Origin: Streptomyces spinoverrucosus
Lineage (GTDB): Bacteria > Actinomycetota > Actinomycetes > Streptomycetales > Streptomycetaceae
Assembly (NCBI RefSeq): GCF_015712165.1
Contig: NZ_JADPZX010000001.1
Location: 1,984,001 to 2,048,000 of the forward strand
Direction: 5' to 3'
Length of the DNA stretch: 64,000 nucleotides
Made by a program: the position numbers and the translations under genes
Shown: in pieces, positions 51,421-60,359 of the stretch
Numbering within the stretch: position 1 is the stretch's first letter
Layout: each line of letters opens with the position of its first letter
The notes under the pieces: model-generated
What the model saw: the letters and a program-made list of their open reading frames with translations, nothing else
The model's database searches: none
What the model was told of the DNA's origin: nothing

Positions 51421-51450
51421 ACTCTGGGATGTTTGTGAGACACCCAGAGT
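51421..51450 (-). promoter_or_regulatory. Inverted repeat before the protease ribosome site
   Basis: Arms ACTCTGGG and CCCAGAGT separated by 14 bases, ending just before the minus-strand sequence GAGGAG that precedes the protease ATG. It could be an operator near the transcription start or an RNA hairpin that limits translation. No regulator consensus recognised. Confidence 0.45.
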
Positions 51451-51474
51451 GATTCAGGCGGCTACGGCCCGCAC

Positions 51475-51542
51475 CCGCTCAGCCCAGCAGCCCTGAAACC
51501 GCTCGGTCCAGCAGGCCCGAACCTGCTCGGCCCAGCACGAAG
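51475..51542. repeat. Imperfect 24-base tandem repeat, nearly three copies
   Basis: Units 51475-51498, 51499-51522 and a partial 51523-51542 share CCGCTCGGCCCAGCAGGCCC-like sequence. They lie between the hrdB terminator and the protease promoter, in noncoding DNA. Confidence 0.6.
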
Positions 51543-51573
51543 GCCCGGCACCCTTTCGGGTGACCGGGCCTTC
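51539..51573 (-). terminator. hrdB terminator
   Basis: Outer arms GAAGGCCCGG / CCGGGCCTTC with inner CACCC/GGGTG, starting 17 bases past the hrdB stop on the minus strand. Confidence 0.8.
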
Positions 51574-51589
51574 ACTGTCGTACGGCGAC

Positions 51590-53131
51590 CTAGTCGAGGT
51601 AGTCGCGCAGCACCTGCGAACGGGACGGGTGGCGCAGCTTCGACATGGTCTTGGACTCGATCTGGCGGATGCGCTCACGCGTGACGCCGTACACCTTGCC
51701 GATCTCGTCGAGGGTCTTCGGCTGACCGTCGGTGAGACCGAAGCGCATGGAGACGACGCCCGCCTCGCGCTCGGACAGGGTGTCGAGCACCGAGTGCAGC
51801 TGCTCCTGGAGGAGCGTGAAGCTGACGGCGTCGGCGGGGACGACGGCCTCGGAGTCCTCGATGAGGTCACCGAACTCGCTGTCGCCGTCCTCGCCCAGCG
51901 GGGTGTGCAGCGAGATGGGCTCGCGGCCGTACTTCTGGACCTCGATGACCTTCTCCGGGGTCATGTCGAGTTCCTTGGCCAGCTCCTCCGGGGTGGGCTC
52001 GCGGCCCAGGTCCTGGAGCATCTGACGCTGCACGCGCGCGAGCTTGTTGATGACCTCGACCATGTGCACCGGGATACGGATGGTGCGGGCCTGGTCGGCC
52101 ATCGCGCGGGTGATCGCCTGACGGATCCACCAGGTGGCGTACGTGGAGAACTTGTAGCCCTTGGTGTAGTCGAACTTCTCGACCGCGCGGATCAGACCGA
52201 GGTTGCCCTCCTGGATCAGGTCCAGGAAGAGCATGCCGCGGCCGGTGTAGCGCTTGGCCAGGGAGACCACCAGACGGAGGTTGGCCTCCAGCAGGTGGTT
52301 CTTGGCGCGGCGGCCGTCCTCGGCGATGATCTCCAGCTCGCGCTTGAGCTTGGGCGCCAGCTTGTCGGAGTTGGCCAGCTTGTCCTCGGCGAACAGACCC
52401 GCCTCGATGCGCTTGGCCAGCTCCACCTCCTGCTCGGCGTTGAGCAGGGGGACCTTGCCGATCTGCTTCAGGTAGTCCTTGACCGGGTCGGCGGTGGCGC
52501 CGGCCGCGGCGACCTGCTGGGCGGGCGCGTCGTCCTCGTCCTCGTCGGACAGGACGAAGCCGGCGCTCTCGGTACCCTCGGGCTCCTCCGCGGCGCCCTT
52601 GGGTTCCTCCAGCACCTCCTCGTCGAGCAGCTCGGCGTCGTCCTTCTTGCCATCGGTCTTCTTGGGCGCGGCCGTCTTCTTGGCCGCGACGGTCTTCTTC
52701 GCGGTCGCCTTCTTGGCGGCCGTCTTCTTGGCAGCGGCCTTCTTCGCGGGTGCGGCTTCCTCGGCCGGATCGTCGACGGCGGCCGCGGCCGGGGCGGCTG
52801 TGGTGGCGGAGGCCTTACGGGTGGCCACCGTCTTTGCCGCGACCGTCTTGGTGGCGGTGCGCTTGGCCGGACTCTTCGCTGCGACGCTCTTGCGGGTGCG
52901 CTTGGGTTCTGCGGCACTGACCATCAGCGTCACACCCTCTTCCTCGAGGATCTGGTTGAGGCTGCGCAGTACGTTCTTCCACTGAGTGGCCGGAATCTGG
53001 TCAGCTTCGAAGGCCCGACGCACGTCATCGCCGGCGATCTGCCCCTCAGCCTTTCCCCGCTCAATGAGCGCCATGACAGAGACGGACTCGGCGATCTCCG
53101 GCGGGAGCGTACGGGATGTGCTGGCCGACAC
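51590..53131 (-). CDS. hrdB: HrdB, principal RNA polymerase sigma factor
   Basis: Essential group 1 sigma-70 factor of 513 residues (S. coelicolor HrdB is about this long). Region 1.1-like N-terminus, then a long Lys/Ala-rich segment (about 75-165) and acidic stretch; region 1.2 from [17 protein letters not shown]; region 2 with [39 protein letters not shown] and [17 protein letters not shown]; region 4 with [22 protein letters not shown] 53131 ([16 protein letters not shown]) chosen from homology; an in-frame ATG lies 126 bases upstream. Confidence 0.97.
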   Translation of the reverse strand: MSASTSRTLPPEIAESVSVMALIERGKAEGQIAGDDVRRAFEADQIPATQWKNVLRSLNQILEEEGVTLMVSAAEPKRTRKSVAAKSPAKRTATKTVAAKTVATRKASATTAAPAAAAVDDPAEEAAPAKKAAAKKTAAKKATAKKTVAAKKTAAPKKTDGKKDDAELLDEEVLEEPKGAAEEPEGTESAGFVLSDEDEDDAPAQQVAAAGATADPVKDYLKQIGKVPLLNAEQEVELAKRIEAGLFAEDKLANSDKLAPKLKRELEIIAEDGRRAKNHLLEANLRLVVSLAKRYTGRGMLFLDLIQEGNLGLIRAVEKFDYTKGYKFSTYATWWIRQAITRAMADQARTIRIPVHMVEVINKLARVQRQMLQDLGREPTPEELAKELDMTPEKVIEVQKYGREPISLHTPLGEDGDSEFGDLIEDSEAVVPADAVSFTLLQEQLHSVLDTLSEREAGVVSMRFGLTDGQPKTLDEIGKVYGVTRERIRQIESKTMSKLRHPSRSQVLRDYLD

Positions 53132-53568
53132 GAACAACCTCTCGGAACGTTGGAAAACGACTTCCGGCCCCGTCCACGGCGGACAGGAGCCGACCACCGG
53201 CTTGGGGATGGGCCGACGGCGCGGGCGGGGGCCGGGAAGAAGCACAACGCCTTGCATGGCGTCCGTGTTCCCTTCTCGGCTGTCACCTCTTAGGTCATCG
53301 CGTTCTTTCCACGAGCGTTACGCCCAATCCGCGTGGCCCGAGTCACACCCCGTAAGCGCTCAAAAGCGGTCAGACACGGGCATAGGTGGTCACCCAGGGC
53401 TCCGAGTCGTACCGCTCCGAACCGTACCCACCTGTCGTCGCACCGTCGGGCCCCGCAGATCGAGAAGAAACCTGCGGGGCCCGACGGAGGACGAACCGCC
53501 GGTCGAGCGGTGCCGGGGAAGGGGACACCTCGGGCACCTCCCGACCGCGACACAACGGCCGTGCGCGG
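53132..53568. other. hrdB upstream region
   Basis: 437 bases holding the hrdB promoter and leader plus the terminator of the upstream regulator gene. The frame of hrdB stays open back to an ATG at 53257 ([15 protein letters not shown]), giving an arginine/proline-rich extension not seen in the HrdB proteins I know. I treat it as leader. Promoter elements not resolved. Confidence 0.5.
53443..53487 (-). terminator. Hairpin terminator after the FadR-type regulator
   Basis: Perfect 16-base arms CCGTCGGGCCCCGCAG and complement with a 13-base loop, 81 bases past the regulator stop and upstream of hrdB on the same strand. Confidence 0.8.
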
Positions 53569-54456
53569 TCAGTGCTCGCGCGGCGCCGGTACCACGCGCT
53601 CCACCTCGGGGTGGACGGTGAGCAGTTGGCGCATGGCCGCCTCGGCGGCCCCGCCGTCGCCGGTCGCCAGGGCGTCGACGATCCGGACGTGGTGCGCCAG
53701 GGTCGTCTCGTTCGGCCGGTCACAGCTGGTGACCGGACCGCCGGAGACCTGGAGCGCGGCGGAGACGATGCCGGAGAGGTGCTCCAGCATGCGGTTGCCC
53801 GCGATCTGGATGAGCAGCGAGTGGAACTCGGCGTCGGCGCGGGAGAAGGTGATCGCGTCACCCTGCCCCATGGCATGGCCCATGATCTCGGCCATGTCGG
53901 ACAGCCGCTGCTGGACGTCCTCGCGGCCGTGCCCGGCGGCCAGCCGGGCGGCGAGCGGTTCGATGGTCCAGCGGAGCTCGCTCAGTTCGCGGCGCTGGTC
54001 GTCGCGCTGCGGACCGAAGGCCCGCCATTCGATGATGTCGGGGTCGAGCAGGTTCCAGTCGCTGACGGGACGCACGCGCGTGCCGACGTTCGGGCGGGCG
54101 CTGACCAGGCCCTTGGCCTCCAGGACGCGGAGCGACTCGCGGACGACGGTGCGGGAGACCTCGAAGCGCTGGCCGATCTCCTCGGGCACCAGGGGGCGGT
54201 CGGCCCCCAGGTCGCCGGAGACGATCATCTGTCCCAGCTGCTGTACGAGTTGGCCGTGCAGTCCGCGGCCACGGCTGCCCGCGGCGCGTCGGCCCACACG
54301 GCCCAGCTCGGGGTCCGCGCCCTCCCAGGCGGGGGCGCCCACACGGTCGGGGCCGGGGGCCTCGGCGTAGGGGTAGCGGTCGAGTTCGCCCGGGCCGACG
54401 AGACCGGAGTCGGCGGAGCGGGCGGAGGTCATCATGGTGTGCGCAAGGGTACTCAC
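53569..54456 (-). CDS. GntR/FadR-family transcriptional regulator
   Basis: Product of 295 residues. A 70-residue polar N-terminal extension precedes the winged HTH (LHGQLVQQLGQMIVSGDLGADRPLVPEEIGQRFEVSRTVVRESLRVLEAKGLV). The FCD ligand-binding domain (about 160-285) has ADAEFHSLLIQIAGNRMLEHL and TLAHHVRIVDALATGDG, with metal-binding Asp/His residues. WNLLDPDIIEWR between the domains is typical of sugar-acid-responsive FadR regulators. GTG 54456 with AAAGGA upstream chosen. Immediately upstream of hrdB on the same strand but separated by a strong terminator. Confidence 0.87.
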   Translation of the reverse strand: MSTLAHTMMTSARSADSGLVGPGELDRYPYAEAPGPDRVGAPAWEGADPELGRVGRRAAGSRGRGLHGQLVQQLGQMIVSGDLGADRPLVPEEIGQRFEVSRTVVRESLRVLEAKGLVSARPNVGTRVRPVSDWNLLDPDIIEWRAFGPQRDDQRRELSELRWTIEPLAARLAAGHGREDVQQRLSDMAEIMGHAMGQGDAITFSRADAEFHSLLIQIAGNRMLEHLSGIVSAALQVSGGPVTSCDRPNETTLAHHVRIVDALATGDGGAAEAAMRQLLTVHPEVERVVPAPREH

Positions 54457-54629
54457 GGATCCTTTGTCGGCGCTGTCTCCAACTCCCTTGAGGTCTTTGG
54501 TGAAAAGCACACGAAAGGGTGATCGCTCACCCCGTCGCAATTGACGCCTTATCGGAAAGAAATGGGCTTTCCCGAGGGACTTGTGCGCAGCACCAGGACG
54601 GAAGGGCGCGGAGGGTTGTCAGAAGCTTG

Positions 54630-56717
54630 TCATCGGGCCCTGCTCCGCAGGGTCGCGAGCAGATACGCGCAGAGCAGCGCGGTGAGCGACAACGTCAGCG
54701 CGCTGCCGACGGGTTGGGCGACGACCCGCGCCGCGGCCTCCAGATAGCGCTCCCCGCCAAAGGGCCACTGCAGCAGAAACATCTGCCGCATCCGCATCGG
54801 CAAACCCGCCGCGGTTCGCACGGACGCCCCGTCCACGACCTTCTGTACGAGGGGTACGACGACAATGGGTACGGCGAGAACGGCGGCTAGCCCGGCAGTG
54901 GTGGACCGGAAGACGCCCGCGGCCAGCACCCCGGCCCAGGCGCACCCGACCATGAGGCCGAGCCAACTCGCGCTCAGCGAGAGCCAGTCGCCGGGAACCT
55001 GCGCGACCTCCCGTCCGTAGACGAGATAGAGCACTTCGGCGTCGCAGCCCACCGTGAGGACGGCCAGGGCGAGCGCGGTGGCAGCGGAGACGAGGAGCTT
55101 GGCCGTGAGCAGCCCCAGCCGACGGGGCACGGTGCCGCGGTCCGCCGCCAGGGCGGGGTGGCGGAACTCGTCTCCGAAGGCCAGTGCCCCCAGCAGCCCC
55201 GCGCCGAGCGCCGCCGGGGGCAGCGGCAGCTGCTGCGGCCACGCGGCGAACAGGCGCGCCTGCGGGGTGTGCCCGATCCGCGCAAGCACGACAGCGGTGA
55301 GCGCGGACACGGCGAGCACGGTGGCACCGGTGACGAATCCGGTACTGATGCCGGCGGCGCGGCGGAGCTCGTAGCGCAGGGGGCGGAGGGGGCTGGGCGC
55401 GGGGTGGACGGAGATGGGGGGTGGGAGGGAGGGGAGGGGGTCCTGGGGGGCGGGAAGGAGGGGGTGGTTTCCGGCGGATTGTGCGGGGCTGCTGTGGTCA
55501 GCGGGGGCCTTGCTATCTGTGGAGGCGGCTGAATCCGGGGCAGTAGGAGTGGTGTCGGGCAGTGCCTGAATTGGTGGGGTGCTGGATTTGTCGGTCGTGG
55601 AGTCGTTCGCGGTCGCCTCGTCGGCCGTCTCCTCGGCGACTGCCTCCTCGAGAGCTGCCTCCCCGAGCGCTGCCTCCTTGGCGGCTGTCTCATGGACGAC
55701 TGCCTCCTGGACGACTGTCTCCTCGACGACTGTCTCCTCGTCTGCCGTCGCCGAGGGGGTCACGGTGGCTGTGTGTGACCCCCTCTCGGGCCGTCCGGGC
55801 TGCGGCTCCTGCGGGGGTGTTGCCCCTGCGCCCGGGCCCATGTCCCCGACCTCGTCGGCGAGTTTGAGCACGAGGACGCCGTGACGGAACGCCGTCTCGC
55901 CGACGTCGGCACAGGTACTGCCGTACACGGAGAGGCGGTTGCCGCTCTCCAGTACGACCTCGACGGAGCGGTGCGCGGTGCGGGCCTCCTTGGTGAGCAG
56001 GGCGGCGAGACGGGCTGCGTGCGGACTCCGGACGGCGACGCGTGGCCGCAGCCGGGTGCGGGCGAACGCCGCGGCCTCCTGGTCCGCGACGACCCTGCCC
56101 CGTTCCAGGGTGACGACGCGGTCGGCGGTGCGTGCGGCTTCCTTGGGGTCGGACAGGGTGACCAGGACCGTGCCGCCCTGGGTCGCGTGGGCGCGCAGCA
56201 TGCCGTACAGCCAGTTGCTCTCACGGGCGGAAAGTCCGTCGGCTGGTTCGTCGAGGACGAGTGTGTGGGGGTCGGGCAGCAGGGCGCAGGCGAGGCCGAG
56301 GCGGCGGTCCATGCCGCGGGAGAGCGTGCCGAGGTGTTCGTCGCGGAGGCTGACGAGGCCGACCACCTCAAGCACCTCGTCCGCTCGACGGGCGGAGACA
56401 CCGGCAGCGGCGCACAGCATGCGGAGGTGGCCGCGGACCGTCCGGTCGGGGTGCCCTGGCACGTCGCCCAGCAGGACACCGACCTCGCGCGACGGGTGGG
56501 GGATGCGATGCAGTGGGCGGCCTCTGAAGTAGGTGATGCCGCGGCCCTGTTGGAGTTCAAGCATCAGCCTGAGGGCCGCCGTCTTGCCGGCACCCGGATC
56601 TCCGAGCAGCGCGGTGACGCGGCCCGCGGGTGCTTCGAAGGTGACGTCGTCGACGGCGGGCGAAAGGTCCTTGCGGGAGGTGCTGGTCAGTCCGAAGGCC
56701 TGGATCACCCGTAGCAA
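54630..56717 (-). CDS. ABC transporter: ATPase fused to membrane domain through a repeat-rich linker
   Basis: Product of 695 residues. N-terminal ABC ATPase (about 15-225): Walker A GDPGAGKT, signature LSRGMDRRLGLA, Walker B TLVLDEPADGL. A GldA-like accessory region follows, then a low-complexity linker (about 290-435) with a repeated five-residue pattern such as EETVV/QEAVV and Pro/Ser/Thr. The C-terminal half (about 460-690) has six hydrophobic segments like an ABC-2 permease. Single-gene fusions of this kind may export a small molecule or lipid; substrate unknown. Confidence 0.87.
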   Translation of the reverse strand: MLRVIQAFGLTSTSRKDLSPAVDDVTFEAPAGRVTALLGDPGAGKTAALRLMLELQQGRGITYFRGRPLHRIPHPSREVGVLLGDVPGHPDRTVRGHLRMLCAAAGVSARRADEVLEVVGLVSLRDEHLGTLSRGMDRRLGLACALLPDPHTLVLDEPADGLSARESNWLYGMLRAHATQGGTVLVTLSDPKEAARTADRVVTLERGRVVADQEAAAFARTRLRPRVAVRSPHAARLAALLTKEARTAHRSVEVVLESGNRLSVYGSTCADVGETAFRHGVLVLKLADEVGDMGPGAGATPPQEPQPGRPERGSHTATVTPSATADEETVVEETVVQEAVVHETAAKEAALGEAALEEAVAEETADEATANDSTTDKSSTPPIQALPDTTPTAPDSAASTDSKAPADHSSPAQSAGNHPLLPAPQDPLPSLPPPISVHPAPSPLRPLRYELRRAAGISTGFVTGATVLAVSALTAVVLARIGHTPQARLFAAWPQQLPLPPAALGAGLLGALAFGDEFRHPALAADRGTVPRRLGLLTAKLLVSAATALALAVLTVGCDAEVLYLVYGREVAQVPGDWLSLSASWLGLMVGCAWAGVLAAGVFRSTTAGLAAVLAVPIVVVPLVQKVVDGASVRTAAGLPMRMRQMFLLQWPFGGERYLEAAARVVAQPVGSALTLSLTALLCAYLLATLRSRAR
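55623..55740 (-). repeat. Degenerate 15-base repeats encoding the ABC linker
   Basis: Near-identical units of GACGACTGTCTCCTC at 55695-55709, 55710-55724 and 55725-55739, with weaker 15- to 18-base copies before them. They encode the Glu/Val/Ala repeats in the transporter linker, so copy number may vary between strains. Confidence 0.65.
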
Positions 56718-56828
56718 GATAGCGCGTTATGTCCGTTTTTGCGGGTACCTGGTGCCTTACTTCGCGGAGTGTGATCGCGTCCCTCGTTGCCGGGCCGGCC
56801 TCTTCTTACGGTTTTCGGCTCGTCCTCG

Positions 56829-56876
56829 GGGCTCGTGCCCGGGCTCGTGCTTGGGCTCCTGCTCGGGCCGGGGCTG
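56829..56876. repeat. Four imperfect 12-base tandem repeats
   Basis: Units begin GGGCTCGTGCCC, GGGCTCGTGCTT, GGGCTCCTGCTC and GGGCCGGGGCTG. They lie in the 176-base gap between the ABC fusion gene and the NUDIX gene. A perfect palindrome GACCGCGGCCCGCGGTC (56879-56895) follows and reaches the NUDIX stop codon; it may act as that gene's terminator. Confidence 0.55.
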
Positions 56877-56893
56877 GTGACCGCGGCCCGCGG

Positions 56894-57652
56894 TCACACC
56901 TCCGGCCGCAGCATCGGCGGGTTCAGGAGCGTGGCCCCGCCCGCACGGAAGAGCTGTGCCGGGCGGCCGCCCTGCCGTGTGGTCGTACCACCCGTGGGCA
57001 CCAGGAAGCCCGGCGTGCCTGTCACCTTGCGGTGGAAGTTGCGAGGGTCGAGCGCCACTCCCCAGACCGCCTCGTAGACGCGGCGCAGCTCGCCGACGGT
57101 GAACTCGGACGGGCAGAACGCCGTCGCCAACGACGAGTACTCGATCTTGGAGCGGGCGCGCTCCACCCCGTCCGCGAGGATCTGAGCATGGTCGAAGGCG
57201 AGCGGCGCCACGGGCTCGCCGTCACGGGCATAGCCGCCCTGCTGCAGCAGTTCCTCGACCGGAGCCCAGCGTGCGTTGCTGGCGTCGCCGCCCGCTCGCG
57301 GTGCGGGCAGGTCGGGAGCGAGGGCGAGGTGAGCGACACTGACCACGCGCATCCGGGGGTCTCGCTTGGGGTCGCCGTAGGTCGCGAGCTGCTCAAGGTG
57401 GGCGCCGTTGTCCTGAGCGGGCACCGCGGGGTCGTGGACGCACAGCCCGGTCTCTTCGGCAAGCTCGCGTGCGGCGGCCTGTGCCAGATCCTCGTCGGCC
57501 CGCACGAAGCCTCCCGGGAGCGCCCAGCGGCCCTGGAACGGCGGCTCTCCCCTGCGTACCGCCAGCGCACACAGGGCATGGCGGCGCACGGTCAGCACGA
57601 CCAGGTCCACGGTGACGGCAAAGGGCGGAAAGGCTGACGGGTCGTAGGGCAT
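56894..57652 (-). CDS. NrtR-like NUDIX-domain transcriptional regulator
   Basis: Product of 252 residues. N-terminal NUDIX domain (about 10-150) with Nudix-box-like GGFVRADEDLAQAAARELAEETGL, followed by a C-terminal winged helix (about 165-235: FTVGELRRVYEAVWGVALDPRNFHRKV). This is the NrtR architecture, which senses ADP-ribose and controls NAD metabolism genes. The box retains the REL..EE core, so some hydrolase activity is possible. No NAD genes are adjacent. ATG 57652. Confidence 0.87.
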   Translation of the reverse strand: MPYDPSAFPPFAVTVDLVVLTVRRHALCALAVRRGEPPFQGRWALPGGFVRADEDLAQAAARELAEETGLCVHDPAVPAQDNGAHLEQLATYGDPKRDPRMRVVSVAHLALAPDLPAPRAGGDASNARWAPVEELLQQGGYARDGEPVAPLAFDHAQILADGVERARSKIEYSSLATAFCPSEFTVGELRRVYEAVWGVALDPRNFHRKVTGTPGFLVPTGGTTTRQGGRPAQLFRAGGATLLNPPMLRPEV

Positions 57653-57889
57653 GTCGCGATCATAGTCGTCTGCCTGACGATAAACACTCCCTTCGTCGGC
57701 TGCATCGGCGGCCGGTCGGCGTCCGAGCGATACGGGTCCTACCTGCGGCTCCGGGCCCTTGCGTGTCGTCCCGCCACTCGAGGTCGCTGTCCTGGTTGCC
57801 GCATACGGTCGGCGTCTCCCGCTCTCTTGATCACCATTCGGTCTGGTGGATTCGGTCTGGTGGGTCAGCCTCCCGAGTCTTCGTCCACG

Positions 57890-59809
57890 TCACACTCCGA
57901 GCTGCAGTCCCTCGGCGGCCTCCTCGACCATGGCGAGGCCGAGGCGGCTGACCCGCACGGAGAAGGGGGCGCCCGCGACGCGTAATCCGTTCAGGGTGAT
58001 CTCGCCCAGGGGCGCGCTGCGGAGGGGACGCAGGGTGATCGTGCCGGCGGGGGCGTCGGGGCGGATGCCGGCGAGGGTGGTGAGCAGCAGGATCCCGGCG
58101 GCGGCCGCGGTGGCGGCGGGGCGGCAGGCGGCCGGGTGGGGAAGGGGGGCGTTTCCGTCGGTGCGCTGCTCCCCCGCGTACATCTCGGGCAGCCGGTGAT
58201 CGAAGGTCCCGGCCGCCGCCAGGACGCCCCGCAGCAGCGCACTGGCCTCCTTCTCGTACCCGGCGGCGGCGAGTCCCGCGACCGCGATCGCCGTCTCGTG
58301 GACCCGCACGGCACCGCTGCGGTGACCGAACGGGTTGTACCCCGCCTCCTTGACACCCAGCCCGCGCAGTCCCCACCCCGAATCCATCGCCGGGCTGCCG
58401 AGGAGCCGGGCGAGTTGCTCCGTCTGCGCTCGGTCGAGCAGCCCCGGCGCCCACTCGCCCCCGGCCAGCAGGCCGGTGTCGAGGAGGTGGACGGCGGTCG
58501 AGCCGAGGTGCGGTACGGGGCGACCGTCGGGGCCACGGGCCGCCGCGAGCCGACCTCCTCCCAGGTCGTCGAGCCAGAAGTCGGTGCGGAAGGCCGACCG
58601 CAGCGCCCGGGCCCACTCCCGCAGCCCGGCGCCGCCGGGTCTGCCGCAGGCGTTGAGCAGATCGGCGCCGAGCAACGCCGCGCGGTGGGCGTGTGCCTGT
58701 GTCTCGCAGCGGACGGGGCCGCCGGGCTGCGGGTCGCACAGGTACGTACCCTCACCCACGGTCTTCCGCAGCCAGGTCAGGCAACGTTCGGCAACCGGCA
58801 GCAGTTCCTCCGTCTCGTGCTCCGGCATCCCCCAACGGCGGGCCTCCGCGAGGAGTACGGGGAAGAGCAGCGTGGCCTCGGTGCCGGTGCAACCGGGCGG
58901 CAGATGGCTGCCCGCGTCCCGGCGCGGGCCGGGGATCATGCCGGACTGCCGACCGGGTCCGCCCAGTTGGGTACGGGCGAGGGCACGCAGCGTGCCAGTG
59001 GCGAGCCGGGTGCCGAGGGGAAGCGCCATCCGGGCAGCCGCGAGTGCGTCTGCCGGGGCGAGGCCGCATCGCCATGGTGCCCCGGCGGCGAGATACACGT
59101 CGGCCGGATGTGCGGGATCGCGCAACAGCAGCGACTGGAGGTCGTCGACGCTGGTCCGCAGAAGCGTCTGCACGCCGGGGGCGTCGCCCGTCGTGCCGGC
59201 CTGGGCGAGCGGACTCGACGCCGCGCGACCGACCGCTCGAACGGTCCCCGCCCGGTCCGCGCGCACTCTCAGCTCAAGGCTCGCGCTGCCGCCCGGGGGC
59301 AGGTCGAACTCCCAACGAAGCAGGCCCGCAGAGGCCAGTGCGTCGGCGGGCGGCGGGTCTGCCGTGACCGACGAGGCCGCTGTGCCAAGGGACCAGCGCA
59401 GACCGGCGTCATGGACGCTGGCGGGCACCTCCGGCCCCACGGTGCCGGACGCGATCGCGCCCAGCGCCGCCAGGTCCGTGCCGAGGGCGACCTCAACAGG
59501 AAGGCGGAGGGGGCGAGGTGCCGCGCTGTGGAGGGTGATCCGCTCCGTGCCGTCCGCGTGCCGGGTGCGCTCGACGACGACGTCCGGGTCCGGTCCGGCG
59601 TCCGGCGAGGCGCGCAGGGTGCCCACGAAGCGGGCGCGATCGGCGGCGGTCATCCGGGCCTGTACCGCGAGCGGTTCACGTCCGGCCACACGGACCTGGC
59701 AGCGGGAGAGCAGCCGCCGACCCGCGCGATAGAAGCCCTCGAGCCCATTGCCGGTCAGCTGTCCCTGTTCCGTGGAAACGGCGAGGCCGGGCAGGGCGAC
59801 GCAGATCAT
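57890..59809 (-). CDS. Glycogen-debranching-enzyme-type glycoside hydrolase
   Basis: Product of 639 residues. The N-terminal domain (about 1-210) matches the bacterial glycogen debranching N-terminal family (ICVALPGLAVSTEQGQLTGNGLEGFYRAGRRLLSR). The C-terminal half is an (alpha/alpha)6 toroid of the amylo-alpha-1,6-glucosidase type (WRCGLAPADALAAARMALPLG, GYNPFGHRSGAVRVHETAIAVAGL, LPEMYAGEQRT). Predicted to act on alpha-glucans such as glycogen. The ATG at 59809 overlaps the stop of a Pro-rich ORF by ATGA; the frame stays open to 59953 with another Pro/Thr-rich extension. No signal peptide. Confidence 0.85.
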   Translation of the reverse strand: MICVALPGLAVSTEQGQLTGNGLEGFYRAGRRLLSRCQVRVAGREPLAVQARMTAADRARFVGTLRASPDAGPDPDVVVERTRHADGTERITLHSAAPRPLRLPVEVALGTDLAALGAIASGTVGPEVPASVHDAGLRWSLGTAASSVTADPPPADALASAGLLRWEFDLPPGGSASLELRVRADRAGTVRAVGRAASSPLAQAGTTGDAPGVQTLLRTSVDDLQSLLLRDPAHPADVYLAAGAPWRCGLAPADALAAARMALPLGTRLATGTLRALARTQLGGPGRQSGMIPGPRRDAGSHLPPGCTGTEATLLFPVLLAEARRWGMPEHETEELLPVAERCLTWLRKTVGEGTYLCDPQPGGPVRCETQAHAHRAALLGADLLNACGRPGGAGLREWARALRSAFRTDFWLDDLGGGRLAAARGPDGRPVPHLGSTAVHLLDTGLLAGGEWAPGLLDRAQTEQLARLLGSPAMDSGWGLRGLGVKEAGYNPFGHRSGAVRVHETAIAVAGLAAAGYEKEASALLRGVLAAAGTFDHRLPEMYAGEQRTDGNAPLPHPAACRPAATAAAAGILLLTTLAGIRPDAPAGTITLRPLRSAPLGEITLNGLRVAGAPFSVRVSRLGLAMVEEAAEGLQLGV

Positions 59810-60081
59810 GGCGGTGTGGGTGGGCGGCAACTCGCTGGAGCGGCGCGGGGGTCGGGGTGGGGTTGGGGTGGGAGCTGGGCTGGTGGTAGGGCTGCGGGGG
59901 GTGGTCCGGGAGGCGTGCGGGGGGTGGGCGGGGGGTGTTGGCGGCCCCGGCATGTGGAGGCGGTCGGTAGCGGGTTGTGGCCCCTGGGGACGGGTGATGC
60001 GTCCTGGTCCATTGGCGGGGGCGGAGTCAGCCGGTGCGCGCGGTCGTCGTCGGCGGCGGAGGGCGGAGTCGGCTGGTGCAT
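59806..60081 (-). CDS. 91-residue proline-rich ORF coupled to the debranching enzyme
   Basis: ATG at 60081 preceded by GAGGAAG, 8-14 bases upstream. Product starts MHQPTPPSAADDDRAHRL and continues as a Pro/Thr/His-rich low-complexity chain. Its TGA overlaps the debranching enzyme ATG (ATGA), in a different frame. It is either a coupled leader ORF or the original N-terminus separated by a one-base frameshift in the proline-rich linker. The good ribosome site supports translation. Function unknown. Confidence 0.5.
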   Translation of the reverse strand: MHQPTPPSAADDDRAHRLTPPPPMDQDASPVPRGHNPLPTASTCRGRQHPPPTPRTPPGPPPAALPPAQLPPQPHPDPRAAPASCRPPTPP

Positions 60082-60359
60082 CGGGCTGCTTCCTCTGCGC
60101 TCTGTGCGCCTCGGGCTTGTTCGGGGCCGGGCGGGAGGCTTTGTGGGGACATGGCGTTGCGGCGACGCCATCCGTCCAGGCGTTCCGCCACTCAGGTGAA
60201 CGGAACGGGGCTCCTCCGGGTCACGCCCATGCCCGGCCAACCCGACCGAATGGCGGGCAGGGCGTGTGTCGCCGAAGTCGACGCGGGTACTCCGGGCGGC
60301 GATCGGACGCTGCTGAGCGCCTTCCATCCGGCTGACCCGGCAGCTCACTCGGCCGTACC
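60082..60359. other. Gap between DUF4192 gene and the debranching-enzyme unit
   Basis: 278 bases, probably containing the promoter for the proline-rich ORF and debranching enzyme. I recognised no operator or convincing terminator here. Confidence 0.4.
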
